A stretch of DNA of 64,000 bases from the NCBI GenBank assembly GCA_035631875.1, contig DASQHX010000010.1:1-64000 (forward strand), read 5' to 3'. Shown here one piece after another: positions 1 through 8,584 of the stretch. The stretch's first letter is position 1; each line of letters starts with the position of its first letter. Origin of the DNA: Nitrosopumilaceae archaeon. Lineage in GTDB: Archaea; Thermoproteota; Nitrososphaeria; Nitrososphaerales; Nitrosopumilaceae. Both the position numbers and the translations under genes were made by a program. The notes beneath the pieces were generated by a model, which saw only the letters and a program-made list of their open reading frames with translations, was not told the origin of the DNA and searched no databases.

Positions 1-1
1 T

Positions 2-2020
2 TACTCGGCCTTTGGTACTGGTGGACAGTTCGCAACTCCAGTATCAACCTCCACAGTTCTGAGCTCAAATGCTGTTTCTACCATATTTGGTCAATCTATA
101 ACATTTACAGCCACAGTCTCACCAAGTACAGCAACCGGAACAGTACAGTTCAATGATTCAAGTACGATACTTGGCACAGATGTAGTATCATCAGGTCATG
201 CAACCTTTACCACATCATCATTATCCATAGGATCACACAACATTGTAGCAAAGTATCTTGGCGATGCAAATGATGCGGCAAGTACTAGTGCTCCATTGGC
301 ACAGACTGTAAACCAGGTAACCATCACTACAACAACCCTGACATCATCACAAAACCCATCAACCATCAGCCACTCTGTCACATTTACAGCAACAGTCTCA
401 CCAAGTACAGCAACCGGAACAGTACAGTTCAATGATTCAAGCACCAGCCCATCTACTATACTTGGTACAAGTACAATATTGTCTGGTCAGGCAACATTTA
501 CCACACAATCATTATCAATTGGTTCTCATAATATTGTCGCAAAATATCTTGGCGATGCAAATGATGCTCCAAGTACAAGTACATTCACGCAAACTGTAAA
601 CCAGATCAGCATATCTACTACCACAACAACACTCGCATCATCACAAAACCCATCAACCATCAGCCACTCTGTCACATTTACAGCAACAGTCTCACCAAGT
701 ACAGCAACTGGAACAGTACAGTTCAATGATTCAAGTACGATACTTGGCACAGGTGTAGTATCATCAGGTCATGCAACCTTTACCACATCATCATTATCCA
801 TAGGCTCACACAACATTGTAGCAAAGTATCTTGGTGATGCAAATGATGCGACAAGCAATTCGTCTGCACTAACACAAACAGTAAACCAAATCACCACTAC
901 AACAGCTGTAGTATCATCATCAGCCAACCCATCATCATTTGGACAATCAGTTTCATTTACTGTAACTATCACACCAAACACTGCAACTGGCACCGTACAG
1001 TTTGCAATTGATGGAGTAAACACTGGCTCTCCAGTTACACTATCAGGCGGCACTGCTACCATTAGCTCATCTTCATTATCGGTAGGAACTCATACCATAA
1101 CTGCTGCATATTCTGGTGACACAAATGACATTCCTAGTAGCAGCGCATTAACACAGATCATAAACCAGATTACATTAACTACTACCGCAACAACCCTCAC
1201 ATCATCACAAAACCCATCAACCATAGGCAGTTCTGTCACATTTACAGCCACAGTCTCACCAAGTACAGCAACAGGAACAGTACAGTTCAATGATTCAAGT
1301 ACGATACTTGGCACAGGTGTAGTATCATCAGGTCATGCAACCTTTACCACATCATCATTATCAGCAGGCTCACACAACATTGTAGCAAAGTATCTTGGTG
1401 ACACAAATGATGCGACAAGCACTAGTGCTCAATTGGCACAGACTGTAAACCAGGTTACCATCACCAGCAGCACAATTTCATTGAGCTCAAACACCACTTC
1501 TACAATATTTGGTCACTCTGTCACATTTACAGCAACAGTCTCACCAAGTACCGCAACTGGCACTGTACAATTATTACTTAGTGGAACCAACTTTGGTTCT
1601 CCAGTAGCATTGTCAGGTGGTCAGGCAATATTTACTACGTCTTCTATACCTGTAGGAACATATTCTTTAACTGCATCATATTCTGGCAATACCAACTTTG
1701 GTCCTAGTACCTCAAACTCTGTTCCAATTTCTACTATCATAACCATTGGAGGTTCAGGTTCAACTCCAGGAAGTGTAGGTGGTAATAATGATGACAACGA
1801 TGAAAAGAACTCTGATAATGATAAAAACAATGGTAATCACAATGATGAAAAGAATTCTGATAAGGGGGATAACAATGATGAAAAGAACTCTGATAATGAT
1901 AAAAACAATGGTAATCACAATGGTGAAAAGAATTCTGATGATGGAAATGGTGAGCATGGAGAAAATGGCAAATCCAAACAAAAACAAAATCACTCTGGTG
2001 ATAAACACGGAGACGACTAG
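2..2020 (+). CDS. Ig-like repeat surface protein, 5' end outside window
   Basis: The reading frame is open from the left edge, so the start and probably a signal peptide lie upstream. The visible 672 residues contain six tandem beta-rich repeats of about 93-98 residues. Each carries a version of TFTATVSPSTATGTVQF, then a GSHNIVAKYLGD or THTITAAYSGD strand, which is the bacterial Ig-like (Big_3) pattern. The last 90 or so residues are a hydrophilic low-complexity tail of Asp, Asn, Lys, Glu, Gly and His. No membrane anchor or sorting signal is visible at the C terminus. Such proteins are usually extracellular adhesins or S-layer-associated; that role here is inferred from architecture only. Confidence 0.85.
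   Translation, partial: YSAFGTGGQFATPVSTSTVLSSNAVSTIFGQSITFTATVSPSTATGTVQFNDSSTILGTDVVSSGHATFTTSSLSIGSHNIVAKYLGDANDAASTSAPLAQTVNQVTITTTTLTSSQNPSTISHSVTFTATVSPSTATGTVQFNDSSTSPSTILGTSTILSGQATFTTQSLSIGSHNIVAKYLGDANDAPSTSTFTQTVNQISISTTTTTLASSQNPSTISHSVTFTATVSPSTATGTVQFNDSSTILGTGVVSSGHATFTTSSLSIGSHNIVAKYLGDANDATSNSSALTQTVNQITTTTAVVSSSANPSSFGQSVSFTVTITPNTATGTVQFAIDGVNTGSPVTLSGGTATISSSSLSVGTHTITAAYSGDTNDIPSSSALTQIINQITLTTTATTLTSSQNPSTIGSSVTFTATVSPSTATGTVQFNDSSTILGTGVVSSGHATFTTSSLSAGSHNIVAKYLGDTNDATSTSAQLAQTVNQVTITSSTISLSSNTTSTIFGHSVTFTATVSPSTATGTVQLLLSGTNFGSPVALSGGQAIFTTSSIPVGTYSLTASYSGNTNFGPSTSNSVPISTIITIGGSGSTPGSVGGNNDDNDEKNSDNDKNNGNHNDEKNSDKGDNNDEKNSDNDKNNGNHNGEKNSDDGNGEHGENGKSKQKQNHSGDKHGDD
104..1610 (+). 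repeat. Tandem ~285-bp coding repeats
   Basis: The sequence around TTTACAGCAACAGTCTCACC recurs at about 104, 383, 677, 1241 and 1526, with a diverged copy at 956. Spacing is 279-294 bp. Several copies are nearly identical at the DNA level over 60 bases or more, which indicates recent duplication or gene conversion rather than conserved protein alone. Confidence 0.85.
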
Positions 2021-2164
2021 AACAATCTAAAAAATGAATAGAGTTTGCCTATTTTATTATAATTGCATTTTCTCTAGTTAAATTATACTACTTTTTATCA
2101 TCAATAATTAGTGTTTTTACTACATAAGATACAATAATCATAAGTTTGTTAATCACCTTGACTT

Positions 2165-3451
2165 ATGATAATAAAAAATTTTAAAGAGCTTGCTACAAAT
2201 CAGGAAAAAAAAGATGCGTTACGTATTATAGAAGCAGGACTAGAAGCTGCATTGCCTGGTGATACGTTAAGAAAAATTGTAAAAAAAGACAGGCTAGTTA
2301 TAGGTAAAAAGACTATATTGCTCTCAAAATATGCTAGAATTTTTGTTGTTGGATTTGGCAAGGCTGCAGATTCTATGGCAAAAGCAGTCTTTTCTCTAGC
2401 CAGAATTAATGGTGGCATTATAGTGATTCCATGTGGTACCCAGTCTGTATTGGTAAATAAAAAATTCAAGATTCTTTATGCTGGCCACCCAGTACCAAAT
2501 AAACAGAGTGTTCATGCAGGAAAACAAATTGTAGAATTTTTAAAAAATAAAAGACCGTCTGATTTTATAATATTTTTAATATCTGGTGGAGGCTCTTCAC
2601 TTGTTTCACTACCTGATGGCATATCACTTTTAGACAAAAAAATTACCACTAGTTTATTATTAAAATCAGGTGCAAACATACAAGAAATAAACTGTATAAG
2701 AAAACATCTCTCAAAAATTAAAGGAGGAAAACTGGCAGAAAGTCTCATATGTGATGCAGTATCGCTTGTAATGTCTGATGTTGTTGGTGATGACCTGTCA
2801 GATATTGCATCAGCGCCTACATATTTTGATAAGACCACCTTCAAAGATGCAGATAAAATATTAACAAAATATGGCCTTAAAAAACACATACCACAAGGTG
2901 TTCTAAAAAGATTAGATCTTGGAATTCATAATAAAATACCAGAGACTCCAAAATCTTCGAAAATAAAGAATCATATCATTGCTACAAACAATGACTGTCT
3001 TGATGTGATGATGCAAAGAGCACGACAGCTTGGATATACTGCAGGTATAATCCACTCTGTATCTGGTGATGTTACACTTGTTGCAAAAAATCTACTGCAA
3101 TCATTTCCAATGAAAAAGCATTCTTGTCTTATTTTTGGTGGTGAGCCTACCGTTAAAGTAATAGGAAATGGAAAGGGAGGAAGAAACCAAGAGCTAGTCC
3201 TATCTATGTTTGGCAAGATTCAAAACAATAGAAAAAATATTGTAATTGCATCGTGTGGCACTGATGGAAAAGATGGAAATACTGATGCAAGTGGTGCAAT
3301 CATGGAAATCTCAAAAGATATTCATGATATACGTAATTTTCTAAAAAACAACAATTCGTACTATTTTTTTAAAAAGCATAAAGGTCTGATATTTACTGGA
3401 CCTACACACACAAATCTTATGGATATTGGTGTATTGTTAAGCAGACAATAG
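2165..3451 (+). CDS. Glycerate 2-kinase (MOFRL family)
   Basis: This 428-residue protein matches the usual length of the glycerate 2-kinase/MOFRL family, which phosphorylates D-glycerate to 2-phosphoglycerate in the cytoplasm. An N-terminal Rossmann-like part contains VVGFGKAADSM and the nucleotide-site loop ISGGGSSL near residue 140. The C-terminal MOFRL domain contains GGRNQELVLS and SCGTDGKDGNTDASGA. The ATG start is preceded by an AT-rich promoter-like stretch. Its 3' end overlaps the convergent gene downstream by 15 bp. In archaea this enzyme feeds glycerate into lower glycolysis; no pathway partner lies next to it. Confidence 0.9.
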   Translation: MIIKNFKELATNQEKKDALRIIEAGLEAALPGDTLRKIVKKDRLVIGKKTILLSKYARIFVVGFGKAADSMAKAVFSLARINGGIIVIPCGTQSVLVNKKFKILYAGHPVPNKQSVHAGKQIVEFLKNKRPSDFIIFLISGGGSSLVSLPDGISLLDKKITTSLLLKSGANIQEINCIRKHLSKIKGGKLAESLICDAVSLVMSDVVGDDLSDIASAPTYFDKTTFKDADKILTKYGLKKHIPQGVLKRLDLGIHNKIPETPKSSKIKNHIIATNNDCLDVMMQRARQLGYTAGIIHSVSGDVTLVAKNLLQSFPMKKHSCLIFGGEPTVKVIGNGKGGRNQELVLSMFGKIQNNRKNIVIASCGTDGKDGNTDASGAIMEISKDIHDIRNFLKNNNSYYFFKKHKGLIFTGPTHTNLMDIGVLLSRQ

Positions 3452-3823
3452 TTTTGTAGCAATGTTTTGTGATGGTTCGATTATTTCAAATTGAATCTGA
3501 ATATTTCGTTGTTCTATTATCTGTTTTATGAAACTAATTCGTGATTCTATTAAATGATCATGATCTTGCTTTTTTCCAGTCAAGTGTTCATGCATTGATT
3601 TTAGATCAAGCATGATCTTTACGGTATCCCCATTTTTTATTATGATTCTACCGATTGCCCAAAAGATCCCAACATGAAGTGCAATGTATTTTGATTGCTC
3701 TTTTGATATTTTATCAAAATAGATCTCAGCATGATCTCGCGTCTGCTCAAACATTGTCTCATCATTTTTGATGACCCATGAGATCATTTTCTCATCACCA
3801 TCAAAATAACAGAGATGATCCAT
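3437..3823 (-). CDS. Conserved-looking hypothetical protein, 128 aa
   Basis: I do not recognise this family. The protein is soluble, with no signal peptide or membrane segment. The N-terminal third is rich in acidic and aromatic residues (MDHLCYFDGDEKM), the middle contains a mildly hydrophobic helix (IALHVGIFWAIGRIII), and a charged HEHLTGKKQDHDHL stretch with several histidines precedes a C-terminal helix. The His cluster could bind metal, but this is speculation. It converges on the glycerate kinase gene with a 15-bp overlap of the 3' ends. Confidence 0.6.
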   Translation of the reverse strand: MDHLCYFDGDEKMISWVIKNDETMFEQTRDHAEIYFDKISKEQSKYIALHVGIFWAIGRIIIKNGDTVKIMLDLKSMHEHLTGKKQDHDHLIESRISFIKQIIEQRNIQIQFEIIEPSQNIATKLLSA

Positions 3824-3899
3824 ATGTCAACCAAAAAGGCGTTGATTGTCTATATATTTTGAATATAGCACTGAATAATAAAAATGAAAACTTGATGGC

Positions 3900-4106
3900 G
3901 TGTTAGAGGCAAACTCTTTCTTCACTAATATGGTAGATGAATTAGTAGAGTTTTCTGAATATGACCCAGAGCTTGCAGAAGGTCTGAAATGGATAGATGG
4001 TGAAGCGCACAAACGTGGTCTGACATTTTATGAGATGGTCTTTCATGTATTGCATAGATATGATATTGATATCAAAGCAAAAGAATGGTTATCTACTAGA
4101 AACTAG
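3900..4106 (+). CDS. Small helical protein, paralogue of the 6.0-kb gene
   Basis: A 68-residue acidic soluble protein of unknown function. The GTG start is preferred over the internal ATG at 3930 because the paralogue begins at the matching place: SFFTNMVDELV here aligns with SFIKLVDEFV there. The pair also shares a GLTFYEM/GITFYDM block and a similar distance to the C terminus. The two copies flank citrate synthase at 2 kb separation. There is no recognisable motif for DNA or metal binding. It converges on the small membrane-protein gene, with only two bases between the stops. Confidence 0.6.
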   Translation: MLEANSFFTNMVDELVEFSEYDPELAEGLKWIDGEAHKRGLTFYEMVFHVLHRYDIDIKAKEWLSTRN

Positions 4107-4108
4107 TT

Positions 4109-4288
4109 TTATGTAATTCCGGAACAAATATCACTTAACAAATTGGGATTGTATTGTCCTGCAGATGTTTTGATATCTGATCTATGAATTACTTTACAAA
4201 TAATGTCAGGAAAGATAAACTCAGTAATAAGAAAAATGCTCAAAAGTAAAACTCCTATCACAATAATGATGCCAATTGGTATTTTCAT
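4109..4288 (-). CDS. 59-aa single-pass membrane microprotein
   Basis: An ATG-started frame of 59 residues begins MKIPIGIIIVIGVLLLSIFL, a clear single transmembrane helix or uncleaved signal anchor. It is followed by a short polar tail with two cysteines (IICKVIH and SDICSGIT). It starts 9 bp downstream of the citrate synthase stop on the same strand, so cotranscription is likely. Function is unknown. Confidence is moderate because the evidence is composition, start codon and operon spacing. Confidence 0.5.
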   Translation of the reverse strand: MKIPIGIIIVIGVLLLSIFLITEFIFPDIICKVIHRSDIKTSAGQYNPNLLSDICSGIT

Positions 4289-4297
4289 TTAAATCAC

Positions 4298-5464
4298 TTA
4301 TTGTTGCCTTTTTTCTAGAGGTACGTATTCGCATCCTGACGGCCCGCAATATTTTCCCACATAGACTGCTTTTGGTCTGTAAAGCATTGGTTTTGGTGCA
4401 GCTTCGGCAAATTTTTCTTCAATGATATGAGCTGTCCATCCTGCAACTCTAGAGATTGCAAAAATTGGCGTATTCAAATCCATTGGAATTTTTAGCATAT
4501 AGTAAGCAGATGCACTGTAAAGATCCACATTTGGAAAAATATCTGATCCTTTTACCTTTTTCATCTCTTCTTCTGTAATGTCTTCAACTTTTTTTGTAAT
4601 TTTATACCAAGGGTCTCCTGTTTTTTCAGATAATCGTCTTGATAATTCTCTGAGCACTTCGGCACGCGGATCAAATGTCTTGTATACAGCATGACCCATT
4701 CCCATTATTTTTTTACCTTGAACAAGTTTTTCTTTAATCCATGGTTCAACGTTCTCTTCAGTCTTGATATCTAAAAGCATCTTCATTACTTGAAAATTAG
4801 CTCCGCCATGCAATTCACCGCTTAGTGCACCAATGGCAGCACTGACTGCAGCATACATGTGAGCACGTGTGGATGCAACTTCTCTTGCGGCAAAAGTAGA
4901 TGCATTAAAACTATGTTCCGCATGTAAAATCAAACAAATGTCAAAAATTCTGGCAAATTCGTTATCTGGTATGTTTCCTGTAAGCATGTAAAGAAAATTA
5001 GCGGCATGGCTAAGATCTTTTGATGGTTGAATGATTTCCTTTCCATTGCGAATTCTGTCCCAGCATGATGTGATTATTGGTAGTTTGGAAATAAGATTAA
5101 TGGCTCTGGCATAATTTGTAGGCCTATCATCTGATTTTTCATTGTCATATGCAGAAAGTATTGCCACAGAAGACTGCAAAACATCCATGGGGTTTGCTGT
5201 TTTTGGCAAATTCTTGAGGTTTTTCTCTAGACCTTCTGGGACTTCACGTGAAGTAACAAGTTTGTCATTAAATTCAGCAAGTACTGCTTTTGACGGAAGA
5301 TCATCATTGAGTAACATGCATGCAGTTTCCTCAAATGTAGATTTTTTGACAAGGTCCAAAATGTCATATCCTCTGTAAATTAGTTTGCCATTTATGCCAT
5401 CAATTGCAGAAATCTTTGTATCAGCTACCTCGATATTGCGAAGACCAATGTTTTTTGTTTGCAC
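4298..5464 (-). CDS. gltA: Citrate synthase
   Basis: A 388-residue citrate synthase of the short archaeal/Gram-positive type, which condenses oxaloacetate with acetyl-CoA. It is complete, from IEVADTKISAIDG with the IYRGYDI block to the C terminus. Expected active-site residues are visible: His219 in GELHGGAN, His258 in MGMGHAVYKTFDPRAE and Asp314 in FPNVDLYS. The 2-methylcitrate synthase subfamily is similar, so minor propionyl-CoA activity cannot be excluded. In Nitrososphaerota this enzyme serves a TCA route used mainly for biosynthesis. A small membrane protein follows immediately downstream. Confidence 0.92.
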   Translation of the reverse strand: MQTKNIGLRNIEVADTKISAIDGINGKLIYRGYDILDLVKKSTFEETACMLLNDDLPSKAVLAEFNDKLVTSREVPEGLEKNLKNLPKTANPMDVLQSSVAILSAYDNEKSDDRPTNYARAINLISKLPIITSCWDRIRNGKEIIQPSKDLSHAANFLYMLTGNIPDNEFARIFDICLILHAEHSFNASTFAAREVASTRAHMYAAVSAAIGALSGELHGGANFQVMKMLLDIKTEENVEPWIKEKLVQGKKIMGMGHAVYKTFDPRAEVLRELSRRLSEKTGDPWYKITKKVEDITEEEMKKVKGSDIFPNVDLYSASAYYMLKIPMDLNTPIFAISRVAGWTAHIIEEKFAEAAPKPMLYRPKAVYVGKYCGPSGCEYVPLEKRQQ

Positions 5465-5555
5465 TAGTATTACTGCAAAAAATACGTATTAAAATTATAC
5501 CATACTAAAACATGGTACAGCGTAACTAAATACAAATTTTAATCCTAAAATTTTC

Positions 5556-5867
5556 TTAACTTACTGTGCATTTTATTTTGTTTATTTTTACTAAAAATTC
5601 CCCAATTGGTTTTTGGTAGGAGAATTCCACTAATTTCTCATTGAGTAATTCTAAGAAAACATTAGCCGTTCCACTATCAAGCTCAGCAAATATGCTACTT
5701 AGATATTCTGGATGATCATAGCAATCAGGCAAATAAGACTGGAACTTTTCATATAGTATCCTAAAAACATCATGCAATAGTTTGGTGCTACCTATTTCAA
5801 GTAATGATTCTTCCAGGGCTAGACTTACGAGTGCTTTTTTTACCTTGTTTGCATCTGGAAACATCAC
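5556..5867 (-). CDS. Hypothetical helical protein, 103 aa
   Basis: A soluble, probably all-helical protein without recognised catalytic motif. The order of helices (VKKALVSLALEESLLEIGS, then LLHDVFRILYEKFQSYL, then a PEYLSSIFAEL segment and a final LLNEKLVEFSY helix) is reminiscent of the small NitrOD5-type domain found repeatedly in Nitrososphaerota, but I cannot confirm that by eye. It may start at the first or second ATG (MMFPD). The gene stands alone between citrate synthase and the divergent 6.0-kb gene. Confidence 0.55.
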   Translation of the reverse strand: MMFPDANKVKKALVSLALEESLLEIGSTKLLHDVFRILYEKFQSYLPDCYDHPEYLSSIFAELDSGTANVFLELLNEKLVEFSYQKPIGEFLVKINKIKCTVS

Positions 5868-6003
5868 TCCAGTATATGGAAATTTGCTAAAATGTTCTTG
5901 TCTTTTAGAAAAGTTACATACAGGAAAGCAGTCAAAAATTAAGCAGTTTGTCTAATCTGACAACTTTGTGCCATATAGCACAAATTTTCAAAAAAGATTG
6001 AAA

Positions 6004-6225
6004 ATGAGTGAAATGGAAGACAGTTTCATAAAACTAGTTGATGAATTTGTCCTAGTTTCAAATGACCCCGAAGTTCTTGAAGAGATAGGTCAGCTTGACA
6101 GGGAATCAAGATTGCTTGGAATAACATTTTACGATATGTATTGTGTTGTTTTACAAGATGTGGCAGGACATCAAAATCTTGTGTCTCGATTCAAAATTTT
6201 CATGAATGCAAAGAAAACAGTTTGA
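6004..6225 (+). CDS. Small helical protein, paralogue of the 3.9-kb gene
   Basis: A 73-residue soluble protein from the ATG at 6004; an upstream in-frame GTG at 5968 would add 12 residues. The ATG is chosen because MSEMEDSFIKLVDEF then aligns with the N terminus of the paralogue at 3.9 kb. Shared features are the VDEF/VDEL helix, a D-P-E acidic turn, and GITFYDM. Function is unknown. It lies 43 bp ahead of the DHH phosphoesterase gene on the same strand and may be cotranscribed with it. Confidence 0.6.
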   Translation: MSEMEDSFIKLVDEFVLVSNDPEVLEEIGQLDRESRLLGITFYDMYCVVLQDVAGHQNLVSRFKIFMNAKKTV

Positions 6226-6268
6226 ATATTTTTGGTTTAAATGAGGGTCATTCTGCCTTGATAATTCT

Positions 6269-7252
6269 ATGACAAGAACTAGTATAGTATGTGTTTCTCA
6301 TAAAGAAGATGCAGATGGAATAGGTGCTGCTTCACTTGTTAGGCAAGCATTTGGTGGTGAAACAAAACTGGTTGACTATCCAGGTCTTATGACTGAGCTT
6401 GAACAGCTAAAAAATAACGACTCTCTGAAAACTTTGTATATTTGTGACCTGGGTCTAAGTAAAACTAATCAAGACCAATTTATTGAGTTGTTATCAGCTC
6501 TTAGAAAAAAACGAATTTCAATTACATATATTGATCACCATGATTTGGATGAAAATGTAAAAAAGAAAATCAAATCACTCAAAGTTAAACTAATTCATAA
6601 CGTCAATGAATGCACTACAGTTCAGGTATATGATGCGTTTAAGAAAAAGATGACAGATCACAGCGCTTTTGTAGCTGCATGCTCTGCAATAACTGATTAT
6701 ATGGAAGATAGGCCATTGGGCTCAAAACTTCTTCAAAAATTTGATAGACAATTTGCTTTGCTTGAAGCGACTGTTCTCACATTTACTATTGTGAGCCACC
6801 AAAAAGACAGTGAATATCTGCTTTATCTTGTAGATGAACTAAGTGAGGCAAAATATCCGCATGACATTCCAAATGCCTTTGAATTTGCACGTTTACAGGC
6901 AGAAAAAATCTCTGGCGTGATTCAAAAAGTAAAAGATAACATGAAAACCATGAAAAATCTTGCATACATGGAGGTTACAGACTCTGGTGCAAGCATGGTT
7001 GTAAATTTTGTTTTAGGTATGTCAGGAAAAGATGTAGGAGTATCTTACAAATTAAGAGAAGACCATGGAATCTATGCTGTATCAGTTAGGGGTTCTAGAG
7101 CATCCAAGGTTCATCTTGGAAGAATCGTTAATGCACTGGCAACTGAACTTGGAGGCTCTGGCGGAGGACATGACAAGGCATGCGGTGCAGTCATACCAAA
7201 AGAAAAGATAACTCTTTTTCTAAAAAAATTTAATTCTAAATTGGCACATTGA
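6269..7252 (+). CDS. DHH/DHHA1 family phosphoesterase
   Basis: A 327-residue DHH-superfamily protein. The N-terminal DHH domain has the metal-binding motif HKEDADGIGAA near residue 10, an aspartate in YICDLGLS, and the signature YIDHHDLDE near residue 90. The C-terminal DHHA1 domain ends with GGSGGGHDKACGAVIP, the substrate-binding glycine motif of RecJ- and nanoRNase-like enzymes. Family members hydrolyse short oligonucleotides, ssDNA, cyclic dinucleotides or pyrophosphate; which applies here cannot be read from the sequence. It is short for RecJ and lacks an OB domain, so it resembles archaeal NrnA/GAN-like proteins. Confidence 0.85.
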   Translation: MTRTSIVCVSHKEDADGIGAASLVRQAFGGETKLVDYPGLMTELEQLKNNDSLKTLYICDLGLSKTNQDQFIELLSALRKKRISITYIDHHDLDENVKKKIKSLKVKLIHNVNECTTVQVYDAFKKKMTDHSAFVAACSAITDYMEDRPLGSKLLQKFDRQFALLEATVLTFTIVSHQKDSEYLLYLVDELSEAKYPHDIPNAFEFARLQAEKISGVIQKVKDNMKTMKNLAYMEVTDSGASMVVNFVLGMSGKDVGVSYKLREDHGIYAVSVRGSRASKVHLGRIVNALATELGGSGGGHDKACGAVIPKEKITLFLKKFNSKLAH

Positions 7253-7279
7253 TTATAAAAAACTTGATTTTTTTAGAGT

Positions 7280-7735
7280 TTAAATCATTTCTGCTATCAC
7301 ATCGATTTCTACACATGAATTTAAGGGAAGGCTTGCAACTCCTATGGCTATTCTACTATGTTGTCCCTTTATTCCAAATATTTCAAAGATCAAGTCTGAT
7401 GCAGCGTTAATTACTTTGGGCTGCTCAGTAAATTCTGGTGTAGAGTTGACAAATCCAGAAACTCTAATGATTCTTGAGATTTTATCCAAGCTTCCAAGCT
7501 CATTTTTAATCTGGGCAAGTGCATTTATTATGCAAAGTTTGGCCGCCTTTTGTGCATCCTCAATTGAAATCTCTTTTGACACCTTTCCCAAATATACTAC
7601 CTTGCCATCTTTTATTGGAATTTGACCTGAGACAAACACAAGTTTGCCTGTGACAACAACAGGAACATAAGAGCCAGCTGGTTTTGGAGGACTAGGAAGA
7701 ATGATACCAAGTAAAGCAAGTTTTTCGTCTATCAT
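7280..7735 (-). CDS. RidA family (YjgF/UK114) enamine/imine deaminase
   Basis: The 151-residue product starts at MIDEKLALLGIILPSPPKP, the usual N terminus of the longer RidA subgroup; an upstream in-frame start would add 35 unlikely residues. Family landmarks are GSYVPVVVTGKLVFVSGQIP, a central AAKLCIINALAQIK helix, and a C-terminal segment SRIAIGVASLPLNSCVEID that carries the arginine and cysteine of the trimer-interface active site. RidA hydrolyses reactive 2-aminoacrylate and related imines. The subgroup with LLGIxLPxPPKP is often called YjgH-like, and its activity may differ. Confidence 0.88.
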   Translation of the reverse strand: MIDEKLALLGIILPSPPKPAGSYVPVVVTGKLVFVSGQIPIKDGKVVYLGKVSKEISIEDAQKAAKLCIINALAQIKNELGSLDKISRIIRVSGFVNSTPEFTEQPKVINAASDLIFEIFGIKGQHSRIAIGVASLPLNSCVEIDVIAEMI

Positions 7736-7843
7736 AAAATCTGATTTTATTGTATGGGTTTTAACTTTATCTTCATAAAATATGAAGACTGTACATCTAT
7801 GAATTTTATAAAATAAACAATAACATACATAGAAAGTCAAAAT

Positions 7844-7867
7844 CTTATATACCCCATCATAGGGTAT
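7844..7867 (+). promoter_or_regulatory. TATA box followed by 19-bp near-palindrome
   Basis: CTTATATA lies about 30 bp before the start codon of the secreted protein gene, the right place for an archaeal TATA box of a leaderless or short-leader transcript. It runs into ATACCCCATCATAGGGTAT (7849-7867), in which the ATACCC and GGGTAT arms match perfectly around a 7-bp centre. The position between TATA box and expected transcription start suits a repressor site. Confidence 0.45.
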
Positions 7868-7879
7868 GAATTCACTGAA

Positions 7880-8470
7880 ATGAATAAAACAATTCTAAAA
7901 ATTTCAAGTGCTGCGATATTTCTGATTTTAATATCATCATATGTAGGAACTAGTTCAAATGCATATGCAGTTTGGGGACATGGTATAACACATGGTCCAT
8001 CATTTGGTCATATCTATGATTTTACCTATCATGACGGACTGAAAATCGATAGTCGTACTTTTGATATATCCAAATTCAGCCAAAGTATACCAACACAGAC
8101 ATTTTACGTTAACGTGCCATCAACAGTTACCTTAAAGGTATTTCATACTGATGGTGTACAATACCTAAATCATGTTGGACTTTACATAACTGCTAGTAAC
8201 AATCCTACTGTTTACTCAAATGGTGAATGGATAGCATATGACAAAGGTGTTGGTTTGACAACACATGATCCTAACAAATTATTCAAATCAGTTACAGTTA
8301 GTACATCTACGCAAGGACACTACATGTATCTGACATTTAAGATAACTCCACAAGCACCAATGGGTACGTCAAACATCATTGTAAAAGCATGGGATTATAG
8401 AAATGCTCCAATCCAAAGTACTGTTAGTGGCGCATTACAGATTATAAAGTGGCAATCATCGCTAACCTGA
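7880..8470 (+). CDS. Secreted protein with signal peptide, unknown function
   Basis: The 196-residue product begins with a classical signal peptide: MNKTILKISS, a hydrophobic AAIFLILISSYVG core, and an AYA cleavage site near residue 30. The mature part is beta-rich, with repeated T/V/S strands (TFYVNVPSTVTLKVFHTDG, LTFKITPQAPMGTSNIIVKAW), suggesting a single cupredoxin- or Ig-like beta sandwich, without the Cys/Met copper ligand pattern. Several His residues occur at the mature N terminus (WGHGITHGPSFGHIYDFTYH) and could bind metal. No membrane anchor is seen. It has its own promoter with a possible operator. Confidence 0.65.
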   Translation: MNKTILKISSAAIFLILISSYVGTSSNAYAVWGHGITHGPSFGHIYDFTYHDGLKIDSRTFDISKFSQSIPTQTFYVNVPSTVTLKVFHTDGVQYLNHVGLYITASNNPTVYSNGEWIAYDKGVGLTTHDPNKLFKSVTVSTSTQGHYMYLTFKITPQAPMGTSNIIVKAWDYRNAPIQSTVSGALQIIKWQSSLT

Positions 8471-8584
8471 AAATAACATCCTAATTCAAATAAAATATTA
8501 GAATTTTCTAAAATTTTAATTATTAAAACAGATTTGAAGATTTGCGTTTTTTCATAGAATCACATACGTAGACTATATTATGTT

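Noticed and set aside
196-1314. Four long minus-strand frames under the Ig-like repeats
   Set aside because: They are antisense shadows of the tandem repeat; they repeat with the same period and show no protein-like features of their own.
1760-2030. Frames of Ile/Thr/Met or Ile/Val/Phe on both strands at the end of the first gene
   Set aside because: They are out-of-frame readings of the GAT/AAT/AAA low-complexity tail.
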